From NCBI GenBank assembly GCA_030549775.1, contig CM060175.1:99067470-99131469 (forward strand): a stretch of 64,000 nucleotides of DNA, written 5' to 3'. Shown here in pieces: positions 37,901-49,935 of the stretch; the first letter of the stretch is position 1; every line of letters starts with the position of its first letter. The notes under the pieces were generated by a model. It ran no database searches, was not told the origin of the DNA, and worked only from the letters and a program-made list of their open reading frames with translations. This DNA comes from Tamarix chinensis (lineage: Eukaryota; Streptophyta; Magnoliopsida; Caryophyllales; Tamaricaceae). A program made the position numbers and the translations under genes.

Positions 37901-38843
37901 AACATTCTTACATCTGTAGGCTAGAAGTAGGGCCATTTTTATTAGTTAACACCTTGTTTTGCTCTCCAAAATTTCGGGTTCTCTTTGCTCCTTGCTTTAT
38001 ATTTGTACCCACACCAAGTTCCTTTATATCATGTTCAGTTAAGCCACCGCAAGTGTCCAGATTCAAAAAGGCATCAGACTCCAAACAAGAGAGTATTAGC
38101 TGTTCTAGATAACCTCTCAATTCAGTCAAATCAAATGGCTTGATTTTTTTGCTTCTGAACTGACGGAAACAAAGTTGTACTCTGGCCAAAAAAGCATGAG
38201 GAAGACCACCCCTGCACTTTTTCAAAATGCTTACCGAGTTGGGATTATAGCTGGACCATCTACACACTGAGCACTCATGGCTTGTGTATAAAGGATGATA
38301 AAAACTTCCTTTGGTTGATCATTCCTGATCCGATTTACTCTTTGACTTCCTGAATCTGATGAAACCTCTTCTTCCCCTTCTTGTCTTCAACCATGTCTGC
38401 CAGAAGAGCCAGATAGCGATTCTTTTCTTTAGCCATAACAAAGATGAGAGACTGAATCTCTATGTCAGATTAAGAAATATATATACGTTACAAACGAACC
38501 AACGGAGTCTGGGAACAACTAAAATAACTTTGCTGCGAGATAAAGGAACCCGAATATGCTCCTTTCCAACCAAAATCCACCAGCGTGCATGAGTTGAATC
38601 GTTCATTTTTCTTGAAGTATGTACGATAACTTAAAAGGGCAAAATTCAGGGAACGGCAACGTGGGCATAAACTGGACCGAAAATCAAGAACATCTCACAA
38701 TATGAGAGTGAACTAACAATAGTATAGGAATTGGATTAAACACCGTCTAGTATAAGACTATTTGAAATTAAGACGTTGTCTATTCCATTGCTCAGTAGGA
38801 AAAAACACATAGGATACATTTTAGTCTTTTATTCAAGAAGCAT

Positions 38844-39549
38844 TGTAACACTACGAGTCAATGCGACCACGTGGGGCTATATTAGAGCGCTTTTAAATTG
38901 ATTGGATAACTCCACAGATCAATACGAATCCTTTCGATCCTCACTCATATGCTTTCCAAAAAAAATTTTAAAAAAAAAGTAAAACTTCCGAGGAGGGGCC
39001 AACACGCTTAGCTGTGGATTTTTTAGGACACAATCACCAAAATGATAATATACTATGCTGATATAAGTAGTAATATCAATCATCAGAACACTTTGCTGAA
39101 TTTAAGGGTATTACATTCACCCACCTCAAAGAACGCAATGTCCCCAATATGCCTCAACCACTAACTATCTCAATACAATTTATCACAAGAATCGTTCTGC
39201 TAGACGGCTGACTGGTTCATCCAAGTTTAGCTCACAATCTCGATTTTGCTCTGATATTATTTGTAACACCCCAAGTTGATACGACCCCGCGAAGCTACCC
39301 TGGAGTGTTTTCAGATTGATTAGTTGACCCCACAGATCAACATGAGTCCTCATTTACATACTTTTCGAGAAATTTTTTGAAAATTTCCAAAACTTCTCAG
39401 GAGTGTCACCCATCTTAAAAATTGATCCACATTCAATACGCTTAACTATGGAGCTCTTAAGAAGGAATTACCAAAATAATGGTATACCATATTGAAATAA
39501 GCAGCCATATCGATTCTTATAACACACTACTAAATTTGGGGATATTACA
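38844..39549 (-). mobile_element. Cassandra TRIM retrotransposon with 5S-rRNA-like LTRs
   Basis: Two direct repeats, 38844-39115 and 39262-39549, each begin TGTAACAC and end ATTACA. They flank a 146-bp interior. Read on the minus strand, the 5' LTR (right copy) is followed by TATCAGAGC (39248-39256), part of the tRNA-iMet primer site TGGTATCAGAGC. The 3' LTR is preceded by a polypurine-like GAGGTGGGTGAA (39116-39127). Flanks are AGCAT (38839-38843) and AGTAT (39550-39554), a 5-bp TSD with one change. Inside the right LTR is 5S rRNA-like sequence, which defines Cassandra. The two LTRs differ at many positions, so the copy is old. Confidence 0.85.
39388..39500 (-). promoter_or_regulatory. 5S rRNA-derived Pol III promoter-like segment in the Cassandra LTR
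   Basis: On the minus strand it reads GGTATACCA...GAGCTCCATAGTTAAGCG...AAGATGGGTGACACTCCTGAGAAG. Plant 5S rRNA has CATACCA...GAACTCCGAAGTTAAGCG...GGATGGGTGACC-CCTGGGAAG in the same order and spacing. The A-box and C-box regions are thus recognisable but mutated. The left LTR keeps GCTAAGCG and CCTCGGAAG (about 38981-39020) but has lost the GGATGGGTGAC part. Confidence 0.8.
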
Positions 39550-39850
39550 AGTATACACAACAATTATAAGTTAACATCATCATGTATAATCTTAACAAGA
39601 AAGGTAAATATCGAATAGTGGTATATACAATGGTTTTAACTTATAACTGTCGTGTATAGCCTAGTAGTGAAGAAGAGTATATACAGCCATTATAAATTAA
39701 AACAACCATGTATACCTTTGTAGAGTATTTTACTTTCTTATTAAGGGTATACACTGTAGCTTTAGCTTAAAACCATCATATATACTTTTTAGCACTATTA
39801 GGGTATACACAACGGTTATAAGTTAAAACTACACTGTATACCTGTTTATC
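39550..39850. repeat. CACTA left subterminal repeats
   Basis: Five or so copies of a ~35-40-bp partly palindromic unit, GTATACACAACGGTTATAAG-TTAAAACCATCATGTATAC, occur between 39550 and 39842. Such subterminal arrays bind the small CACTA-encoded protein in En/Spm-type elements. Confidence 0.75.
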
Positions 39851-40427
39851 CTATCTGTTTTACTTCATAATTGTTTAACCTAGAATGCTTGTAACATTTT
39901 ACTTTGCCTCTCAGTATCCAGACAATGTTGTTCGAAGCAATGAAGCTCTACAACCACCATTATCTTCTGTATTCTCTTCACTGAAGGTCTTGCTCACTCC
40001 TCTTTAGTTCATCAGTGTCACCCTTCTCTCTCTCTTCTCATAATATGTTCATTATTTCTTTGTTCTTCTTTTCTTTGAAGTTTTAGTTTTTGTATAAATT
40101 TCTCTATTTTCTTAATTTTTTTCTTGCATATTCAAACTCCTTCATGTATATTTATACTATATATGATGTTGTAGTGTATATATATACAATATATGTTGTT
40201 ACTTTTTTAGTTGACATGTCTTGTGAAGACATATTATCAAACTATTTTGAAAAATGGAGTATATAAATGAAATAGATAGTACTTTAGAAATCATAGTATT
40301 ATTACCAGTAAAAATGTTGTTGTGGTGTATATATATTTCAGGTACGTTGGTGGTTTTATATTGACTTGGTTAATTTAGATTCCCCATTTTTTGTAATTTA
40401 GGGGTCCAACTTTACTTATTTCTCGTT

Positions 40428-42387
40428 ATGGATTGTAAGTAGATACATGCAAGTAGGTTGCCTAGAGAATATATAGACGATGTTCAAGACTTTCTTAAGA
40501 TAGTCGTTGAACATTCAAAAGATCATTTACGACTATCTTATCTATGTGTAGATTGTGGAAATACGATAAGAATAGGGGTAAATGAGATACGAGACCATAT
40601 CATTATCCATGGAATTGATAGGAGTTATACTAAGTGGATATGGCATGGAAAGCCACTTCTTAATGAACCTAGTGCAGTTGACTGTGATGATGTTGAAGTT
40701 GCAAATCATTTTGCTTACATGGATGACCTGACCAAAAATTTTGAAGAACATTTTAAAGGCCATCTAGAAATGTTTGAAAATTTTTCTAATGATTTGGAGA
40801 CACCTTTGTGTAATTGTTGCACTAAATTTATAAAACTATCCACCATGTTACGACTATACAATTTGAAGGCAAGTAATGGATGAAGCGATAAAAGCTTTAT
40901 TTTTCTTCTTGAGCTCTTGAAAGAGATGCTTCCAGAGGACAATTTATGCCCTTCCTTTATTTATGAAGCTAAGAAGATTATGTACTCTATGGGTTTAAAT
41001 TATGAAAATATTCATGTTTATCCTAATAATTGCATTTTTTATCACAATAAATATGCATCGTTAGATAGTTGTCCTTGGTGTCGAATGTCAAGATACAAGA
41101 GGGCTGAGGTTCATAATAAGGTGATGTGGTACTTTCCAATTATACCATGATTTCGATGCATGTTTTGTAATGAGGAAAATTAAGATAACTTTATATGGTA
41201 TATGAAATAAAGGATTTATGATGACAATCTTAAACATTTGGCAGCTTCTCCTCAATGGAAGATGATTAATTTTGTATAACCTAATTTTGATAGTGAAGCT
41301 AGAAACCTACGTGTTGCATTCTATTCAAACGGAATGAATCGTTTTTATGAAAATGCCAACTATAGTTTATGGCATGTAATTATGGTGATCCACAATATTC
41401 CCCCATCATAATGCATGAAGAGGAAATGGATGATATTATCCTTACTTAGATCTAATCCAAATCATCTAGGTAATGATAATGATGTTTATTTGGCTCCCCT
41501 TATTGAAGATTTAAAGTACATGTGGGATCACGGAGTTGAAGTACTTGATGCACAGAGCCAAGAGTCGTTTAACTTGATAGCAATGTTATTTTGTACCATA
41601 AATGATTTTTCTAGTTATGGTAATCTTTTCAATTATAGTGTGTACAGACACTACACATGTTTTATTTGTGAAGATAGCACAAAATTTATCCAACTACTGA
41701 AGAGTAGGAAGACTACTTAACTTAGACATTGTAGATTCTTGCCTATGAATCATCATTATCATAGGTAAAGAAAAGCTTTTAATGGAAAAGTTGAAGAAGC
41801 AAGATCTCTAAATCCTTTATTGGGATTTCAAGTATTTGATAAAGTAAAAGACTTGAATGCTTCTTTTGAAAAAAATAATAATAAAAAGCAGTCCCTTCAT
41901 GCGAGTGAAAAAAGAGATCAATATTCCTTAACCATCCATATTAGAAGAAACTGCATGTATGACATTGTCTTGATGTCATGCATATCAATAAAAATGTATT
42001 TGATTATCTAATTGGCAGGCTTATGAATGTACTAAAAAAGACAAATGATAACATCAATGCTTGGTTGAATTTGGTTGACATAGGTATAAGAACTGAATTA
42101 CATCTGTAGAAGGTAGAAAATATAACTTTTTCACGTACTTTATGTTATACTCTTTCCAAAAAAAAAGGAGAAGATATATTTATGTGAGTACTTGCATGGA
42201 GTGAAGGTTTCCAAAGGAAATTCATCAAACTTTAAGAAACTTGTTTCGATGAATGATTTGAAGTTAGTGGGTATGAAATTTCATGATTATCATATTCTCA
42301 TTCAAGACTTGTTGTCGATTACTATACGCTCCATCTTACAAAATCGGGTTTGAAGTGTCATTGCTAGATTTTGTTTCTTTTTCAAAG
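40428..42387 (+). pseudogene. CACTA transposase gene, transposase-associated + tnp2 domains (5' part)
   Basis: ATG at 40428, then a TAG at 40440-40442 where related proteins have Trp (MDxxW). The transposase-associated domain continues SRLPREYIDDVQDFLK... with the zinc-type LCVDCGN, then HIIIHGIDRSYTKWIWHGK. The tnp2 domain starts near 40917 with LLKEMLPEDNLCPSFIYEAK, then SLDSCPWCRMSRY, PQWKMINF, FYSNGMNRF, CMKRKWMILSLL, DVYLAPLIEDLKYMWDHGVE, FNLIAMLFCTINDFSSYGN and YTCFICEDS. Stops or shifts break it at least five times. The DDE-type core is cut at 42388 by the LINE after HDYHILIQDLLSITIRSILQ, and resumes at 47263. Confidence 0.85.
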
Positions 42388-42467
42388 AACTATGTAGTAA
42401 TGTTTTTTTTATAAGTAAAAAAAAATTTATAAAGAATAGCCAGAAGGCTAAAAGTACAACCAACTCA

Positions 42468-45400
42468 TTACATGACCAGATTGTCAATACAATGCTGCCA
42501 TCGATCATAGTTGATTTTACGATCCAAGTGCAGACATCTACTAGCTATAATAAAACTAATATCTCTTAGCAAACTGCTACTAGTGTGGGCTAAATTACGA
42601 AAGATTCTTGAATTACGTTCGTACCAAATTAAAGCAACAAAAGTGACAAAGGAAGCACGTAAAATAGCCTTCTTCTCCTTGGGTTGTCTCGTAGAGCATG
42701 CCAAAATTTTAATCTCTTCCTCCCAAGATTGGATAACATCCTGACGATTAAACACCATTCTTTTCTTCCTCCATATCCCTGAACTAAAATCGCATTCTAT
42801 GAACAGATTTTGTATAGATTCGTCTTTATTTTCAATACAAAGTACACAATTTGAATCATTTAAAAGACCCATCTTTTGCAATCTCACCTTGGTAATCAAT
42901 CTCTCATGAATAGCGAGCCACATGATAAACTTATGTTTAGGAGTAGCAAGAGAACACCAAACTAAAGGGTACCACCAAACCCTTTTCCTCAGACAACGCA
43001 ACAAATCATAAGCCTTGATAATGCTATAGGTGTTCTCACTAACCAGCATCTGATTAGACCCATGAAGAAAATAAGGGGCAAAGGTAAAGCGAAGATTAAG
43101 AACTTGCTTAAGAGGCTAGGAACATAAGTGGAAAACTGAGAAACTCCACACAGTACCTGACCTGAGATAGATGGCATGGACCCATTTCACCCACAAAGAG
43201 TCTTTCTTGTTACATATATTCCAAAGGACCTTTCCCAAGGCTGCTCTATTCCATATTGAGAGATCAATAAACCCCAAATCTCCTTCTTTTTTTGGAGTGC
43301 AAACCACCCACCACGCTATTAAGGCTTTCCTAGATGTATCAACATTTCCAGTCCATAAAAAAAATCCTACACATGCTCTCCAATTGCTGAATCAACTTCA
43401 AAGGTAGGATGAAAACCTGACACCAATACATCTGCATGCTAAAGATCACAGATTGAAGAAGTTGGGCCCTATTTGCATAGGACAGAAGATAGGAATGCCA
43501 AGCAGAAAGCCTCCTCGCAACCTTATGAATCAAATCCTGCATCTGAGCCTTAGTTAAACGAGCAGAGGAGAGAGGAACCCCAAGATAAGAAAAAGGAAAA
43601 CGTCCCTCAGAAAAGTGAAGCGACTGGAGGATCTGGGACTTAGTCCTCGCATCCACACCCCCAAAATAAATACAACATTTTTTAGGATGAATGACAAGAC
43701 CGGACCTATCCAAAAAATCATCCATCACCTCCATAAGCTTTACAACTGATTTAAACTCCCCTCGATAGAAAAGGAACAAATCATCAGCGAACGCGAGGTT
43801 GATGATCTGAAGCCTTTTGCACTTAGGATGACCTTGAAAGTCTTCATCACTCCATAAACTCTTAAACATTCTTGATAAATAATCAACCACAAGCACAAAT
43901 AAAAATGGAGAAAGCAGATCACCTTGCCTTAGACCCCGCCGACCATGAAAGGGATAAGAAAGCTCCCCATTTAAAGATAAAGAATAAGAGGCCGAAGTAA
44001 CACAAGCAAGAATAAGCTTTACCACATGAAGGGGAAAACTATAAGCATGAAGCACCTTTTGCAAGAATAACCAATTAATAGAATCATAGGCCTTCCAAAT
44101 ATCTAGCTTCATCATACATCTCGGGGAGACATGTTTATGAGAATATTTCCTAACCAGCTTTGAAGCAAGAAGAATGTTGTCCCCTATACACCTGCCTTTG
44201 ACAAAACCCGACTGTGCTTGATCAATGAGCAAAGGCATGATGGGTTGGAGCTTGGTTGTGAGGATTTTAGAGATTATCTTGTAAAGCACCCCACAACATG
44301 ATATCAGATGATACTCACTAACTTTGGACACATTCACTTTTTTAGGAATAAGCGTGAGAGCAATAACATTAATCTGATGGGGAACAGGCCCAGAAGAAAA
44401 AGAATCAGCAACAGCTTCCACAATATCTTCTCCTATCACACCCCAAGCTTTCTTGAAAAATACAGATGAAAAACCATCCACCCCAGGAGCCTTATTATCC
44501 CTTATAGAAAAAACTACATCTTCAACTTCGGCATGAGAGACCGGAGATAGGAGTTGACGACGAGGCGAGTCTAAGAGAGCACCCCCTAAATCTACCACCT
44601 CCAGCTCAATAGCACCCGTAGAAAACCCTGAGGAGCCAAGAAGATTCTTATAAAACTCCTCAAATGCTGGTTTGATCTGAGAAGGTTCAGTGAGAATAGA
44701 GTCATCGTCAAGCTCAATTCTAGTGACAGCATTCTTGTTTTGGTTACCCTTTACATGAGCAAAAAATATTTGTGATCAGAGTCCCCAACCTTGATCCACT
44801 TGACTTTTGCTTTCTGCTTCAAAAATATCTCTTCAAAGTGAGCCAACCTCTCAAACTCAGCTTCACGACCCTGTAAAACCTGCCTCACAATATCGCTTCC
44901 TGGGTCTTTGAGCAAAGCATTCGGAGCTTCATGAAACGCATTACGTGCCGTTTTCACCTTCAAACTAATAGAACCATACTTAGCCTTGTTGAGCTCTTTA
45001 AGAGCCGGCTTTAAGTTTTGCAACTTCTGATGAATATCAAGGAGAAGATTACCCGAAGGTACACACCACCAATGACGAGAAACAATACCAAGAAAATCCT
45101 CATCCTCAGCCCAAAAATTATTAAACCTGCCTGAAAGGTTTCCTAACTGATCAATAAGACCGTAAGTGAACAATGACAGGGCAATGATCAGAATTACATG
45201 GAGCATGAAACATAGCATAAGAATGAGTGAAAGAAGACAGCCAGGAAGTTTTGATTAACACACGATCAAGCTTGCATGCCAAAGAATCGCCCCCCTCCTC
45301 TTGTTAAACCATGTAAGAAAATTACCATACCTCTTGATATCCACAAGCCCCAGCTCATGCACATACTTCAGAAAATCTAAAGAATCATGCATATAAGTAG

Positions 45401-45858
45401 GGTCACCCCCCAACTTTTTCCTCTGGTTTTAGGACCACATTAAAATCTCCCATCAACACCCATGGACTATGTGGTCTCGGTTGATTACATAGCCAACTCC
45501 AAAGGGATTTCCTAGCAAGTCCCATATTAAAAGCATAAACAAAACCAACCACAAAAGACATGCTCCCACTAGTAGCAACTACATGACACAAAATACATTG
45601 GTCGGTAGATCCCAACAGAGACACCGTCCACACATTCGGATCCCAAAGGACCTAAATTCTCCCATTACCATGGGAGTGATAATTATTCAAGCAACACCAA
45701 CTCCTTACAATCTGAGAAGAAACCACCTTCGATTTACCTACCTTAACCCGGCTTTCTACTAACCCAACAAGAGAACAGCCACACTTCTTAATCCATTCTT
45801 GCACTTCCTTCTGCTTGAATGGATCATTTATTCCACGTACATTCCAGCAAGCTAACAT
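42468..45858 (-). pseudogene. LINE ORF2: endonuclease, reverse transcriptase, zf-RVT
   Basis: Starts at 45858 with the APE-type endonuclease: LACWNVRGINDPFKQKEV, the Glu of VGLVESRVK, MGDFNVVLKPEEK near 45450, and SDHCPVIV near 45180. RT is open for 419 codons (44598-43339): DNKAPGVDGF, IPKK, DQAQSGFVKGRCIGDN, PRCMMKLDIWKAYDSINW, GLRQGDLLSPFLFVLVVDYL and the catalytic AFADD near residue 275. The zf-RVT part (43049-42468) has FIMWLAIHERLITK and CVLC...IECDFSSGIW. Stops or shifts between endonuclease and RT (45400-44600) and after RT (43339, 43120) prevent one protein, yet the RT core is intact, implying a fairly young insertion. Confidence 0.9.
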
Positions 45859-46107
45859 GAGGGACCTGGATCAAGCAACGAATCACCGCCCAAGCACACT
45901 TCATTCCCCTGGCTCTCCTCAACATTGCCCCTTGAAGAAGCTGAAACTGATTCCCTAGAGAACTTGTATTATGTATAGACGTAAACCTCAAAACATACGG
46001 AGACCTGGGAGGACCCACCTGTTTTGGAGCCTGAGAATCACTTTGGCATACAGCACTCAGGGTCTGAAACTGGACCTGATCAAAAGTCCCAGCTTGAACC
46101 TGACCTC

Positions 46108-47168
46108 CTACCTATCTTCTGTCCCGCACAACCTTCCACTCATGATTTGGCAGCGAAGCTCCTCCCTGGGTTTTGGGATTAAGCTTTGGACATGCATTGG
46201 AAGCATGAGAAGGCACCACACAAACATGACAGTAAGAAGGCTTCCACTCAAAAACCACTGGCTGAGAAAAGATTGAACCATCAGGATCTCTAATAACCAC
46301 CGACTCACACAAAGGTTTTTGGTGTCCACCTCCACCAACACACGAAGGAAGGCAGTCCTATCCTTCCTAAGAGTAATAGCATCTGAACAGATGGGGGTGC
46401 CTACAGAATTAACAATCATACTCAACAACTTCAAGGACCAATACTCCAAAGGAAGGCGTGGCAATTTAACCCACAATGGCACAAATTATAAATCTTCCTT
46501 TGAAAGCTTCATACGACGTTGCCACCTCTTAAGAATTAACAGATGACCAAAGAAGGTCCAATATTTCTTTATGATATAGTCACGATCCTCTGCAGACTCA
46601 AACTTGAAAATAAAAACATTCTCATCGTGACTTATCAAACAAGGTAGGTTGATACTTACCCGTTGAGATTTAATAAACCCAAGCATCTGCGAGAAGGAAG
46701 GAGAATACCCATAGACATATCCAATCAAGGTGTGCTTCCATTCTGCAGATTTGCATTACACTTCCTCCTTCTCCAAGTTAACGATCACCTTACCCTCCTC
46801 AATGCATGGGGGACGTAATTAAGCACCATGCATTGGTTGGGGTTCTTGTTCATGGCGACACGATCCCTCCAAGATAATCCCTCCTCTTCTATCGCCCCCA
46901 CGCTGATACCAGGGTCCCTAGAACTGGAGACATGATTCGCACTAGGGTTTAAAATAGTCTGCAGAAGAGACTCCTTGTTCAGCAAAAGAGGGGACGATCG
47001 CACACCACTATTGAAACACACCTCCTTCACAACCTCCATACACTTCTCAAGAGACCCTTCATCCTTATCCTTTCCATCCGATCCATCTGAAACCAAAACA
47101 ACTGGCCCATCCTTCTGCGAAGATGGCGACCGGCTAGAAGAAGATGAACGTTTCTTGTTGCAAGCCAT
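46108..47168 (-). pseudogene. LINE ORF1 (DUF4283 + CCHC zinc knuckle), frame-broken
   Basis: Met at 47168 begins a Ser/Lys-rich nuclear-type N-terminus (KKRSSSSSRSPSS). DUF4283 runs through IGYVYGYSPSFSQMLGFIKS (46728) and SAEDRDYIIKKYWTFFGHLL to LWVKLPRLPLEYWS (46480). The zinc knuckle is CHVCVVPSHASNAC near 46220 (CX2CX4HX4C). A stop near 46785 and shifts at about 46730 and 46300 break what should be one RNA-binding chaperone ORF of about 350 aa. Confidence 0.8.
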
Positions 47169-47262
47169 GGAAACCAGCGTGGAACCCTAACGGCATGTTC
47201 CAGGTGCGTACTCTAGGAAACCGAACATCCACCCAATTATTTAATAACTATGTAGTAATGTT

Positions 47263-49935
47263 ACCAACCCTATAAAGTTGGAAAAATTGTAGAGTGAGAT
47301 TGTGGCTATATTATGCCAGCTTGATATATATTTTCCTCCATAATTTTTGTAATCATGATTCATTTAACAGTTTACTTGGTTAGGGAGGTTAGATTATATG
47401 GGCCAATTCATTTGCATTGGATGTATCAATTTGAAAGGTATATGAAATTCTTAAAAGGCTATGTAAGAAATCCAAACAAGCCTAAAAGTTGCATTGCGGA
47501 GAGTTATCTAGTAGAGGAGGTGGTGAGAGTTCTCACCCAATGTTAATATGATAGGCCTCCCTAAATCACGACATTTAGGTATAGAGGAACAAGGGAAATG
47601 ATGCAAAGGATTTTGTATGCGACCAAATATTTTTGCAAGCTCACCTATATGTCCTTCACAATAGAGATGATGTTCGGCCATATGTGGATCAACACATAGA
47701 TAATTTGAGGAATTTAAATCCATCTAAGAAAGAGAAATGGATATTAGATAAATACAATAGCTCCTTTTCAGAGTGGTTGCCATCTCAATCGTTTGAATAT
47801 GATACTACTTTATATTGGTTGCCACACCATCCTCAAAGGAAAGTGATGTCATATAACTCATATATGATCAATGATTGTACTTTTTACGTAAAGGAGCAAG
47901 ATGATAAGATTAAAATGTAAAAGAGTGGTATGAGTGTAATATCAAAAGCTTTGCATATATCAAGTGCCTGAGATGAAAACCCTATTTATATATCAATGAT
48001 ATACTATGGGGTGATAGAGCGCATATGGCTATTGGATTATACTTCTTTTAGAGTTCCCTTATTTGGGTGTAAATGAGTTGACAATCAAAATGGGATTTGT
48101 ACTAAATAAGTTGGATTTACAAGGGTGGATATTTCAATGCTTGGTCGTAAGCAACACCCATTTATATTATCCTTGCAAGCAAAATAAGTATTTTATGTTA
48201 CTGGACTAGTTGAGAAACAACTAATGGAGCAAGCATAACTACCCTAAACTCCATGTGTACCCCTAGAACAAGCTAATGTTTGGATATACACTAAGGTAAC
48301 AAAGAAAAAAGCTTACCAATGAACCAACTCAATAGATGGTTGAGAAAATTATACGATGCACAATATTTCTCTTTACTTAGTTTAATATGGTTATTTATCC
48401 CTAACTATTTTTTTTTAATTTAAATAGGAAGGTTTGAAAAAGGATTATTCGACCGATACTTTTGATAGAGAAGGTCTAAATGACCTTTTGACACACGCAT
48501 TGGGCACTCAAGAACATGGTGGTCGATGTAGAACATATAATTACAAGTTAAATCTATTTAAGGTATATAGATGTCGCCCTATTTCTTGCCCTTTCAAGGA
48601 AAATTTTGAATAGGGAGAAAGAAGTGACGAAGTTTAAAGAATTATAAGAGGCAATCCTTAGGAAATTGGATAGATGTCATCATATTCATAATATCCAGTT
48701 CAACCCTCCACATCTAGTGTCCCTAGACCCTTTTAGAAAATTACTGAGGTAATATACTACACTATAATCTATGTACTTAAATGTATTTTATATTATTAAC
48801 TTGAATCTTTTGACTGTTAACTATAGGGTCAGTGTACTTATGACTTGTAAGTCATAGAGGATGGGCCTATTGCTGTAAATGCCTCTATATTTTTTTTAGT
48901 CCAACTCAACCCTTCATACTTGGATTTTGGGGGTTTGATAAAGTTTGGGTCTCAATTTATAATGTATTTAAGCCATATTTAATGGAGAAAGTGCTACTTG
49001 ATGTGGCATATACTCATGAAGAAGAGGATATGCTCATATTGTGCTTACTAGTAGGACAATTCGTTGGATGGCTAAGTAACCGTGTAATTATCCAGGATGA
49101 GGCAATCCAAAAAATTTTAATTTTAGATTATATTCTTATTACTTAAGTAATTATATACAATCTAATAATTATGTCATCTACTCTTTCTTACTTACTTAGG
49201 GCAATCATATTATAGTAAAAATTATTAGTAAGAGTGAAATAAAAGATATGGAGTATGTGAAAGCCCAAAAACCTTCGGAATGGAAACAATAATCAAGAGA
49301 CGTGACCTATGACCTCAATTTAGGTTGTATTTAGATATGGCGCTATTATTGGATGGAAATTCTATTAGGATTTCTCTTCTAGCTGATTTGTACAAGAAAT
49401 CAAAAGATGTGAATATCTAGATTACAACAGAGGATATCCTACATTTGTTACAAGGCGTAATTTTACAATGTCAACATATAATAGCATATATGAGGTATTT
49501 AAATACTTTCACATTTGACTTTATTTTAATTATTAGTGTAAAGCAATATTTTGATACTAAATATGTAATTTATTATTTCATGATCATAGGTTCTCGAAAG
49601 ATATTTTATTATATGATGTCTTGGGTGAGTTTGATGTATATAGATTTTTATACCCAACACAATATGTGATAAAAATGATAATATTTAATGTGTTCCATAT
49701 ATGATTAACGTGATTAAGATGGATCCATAGTCCCTTTTGTTTGCTTCATTTTTCATTGTCATGCATTGGGTACTAGTGATATTCCAGTCATCTTCAGGGA
49801 CTGCATATTGGATGTATTCAATTAATATAAATCCTAGTTCTGATCTAAAATCACTTGTTGAAAGGTAAATATCTATCTATATAATGGTATTAATTAGAAT
49901 CACACACACACATACACATAGACATATATATATAT
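47263..49935 (+). pseudogene. CACTA transposase gene continued: tnp2 end, DUF4218, Ulp1-like peptidase (5')
   Basis: It resumes the gene cut by the LINE. DUF4218 is seen as MIHLTVYLVREVRLYGPIH then WMYQFERYMKFLKGYVRNP (47355-47480). The inter-domain block AHLYVLHNRDDVRPYVDQH ... TLYWLPHHPQRKVMSYNSYM (47633-47880) normally precedes DUF4216. EGLNDLLTHALGTQEHGGR lies near 48470. A C48 (Ulp1-like) peptidase begins near 49700. Its catalytic His region reads HWVLVIFQSSSGTAYWMYSI (His codon 49764-49766), then NPSSDLKSLVER and a GTAAAT splice donor at 49864. Many stops occur between the blocks. Confidence 0.78.

Larger units (their letters stand above)
36129..38607 (-). pseudogene. Decayed BAH + Agenet chromatin-reader gene
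   Basis: On the minus strand the BAH part reads IQSLIFVMAKEKNRYLALL then ADMVEDKKGKK (about 38480-38370), then a stop. In another frame it continues DQPKEVFIILYTQAMSAQCV (about 38310-38240), then two small shifts, then CRGGLPHAFLARVQLCFRQF (38210-38150). After an apparent intron come TPDKLSIRCPG and ADAWWNDGWWEGVVTYF, the Agenet signature (36990-36850). Another shift precedes MPDILPTSS (36729). Related proteins combine BAH and Agenet domains to bind histone marks. At least four frame breaks lie in conserved sequence, and the BAH core VRWFH motif is deleted. Upstream exons are not found; the CACTA element starts about 180 bp beyond. Assembly error is possible but would need several independent indels. 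Confidence 0.72.
42405..47245 (-). mobile_element. Near-complete L1-type LINE, 4.8 kb, 17-bp TSD
   Basis: It is flanked by perfect 17-bp repeats AACTATGTAGTAATGTT at 42388-42404 and 47246-47262. The 3' end on the minus strand is A-rich (T-rich 42403-42410 on plus). It carries ORF1 (DUF4283, zinc knuckle) and ORF2 (endonuclease, RT, zf-RVT) in the standard order, on the strand opposite to the CACTA gene it interrupts. Only a 77-bp 5' leader precedes ORF1, so the 5' end may be complete. Confidence 0.93.

Noticed and set aside
37908..38267. 119-codon ORF as an independent gene
   Set aside because: CRGGLPHAFLARVQLCFRQF continues the BAH-Agenet gene after frame shifts. Its Met and first residues come from a shifted frame.
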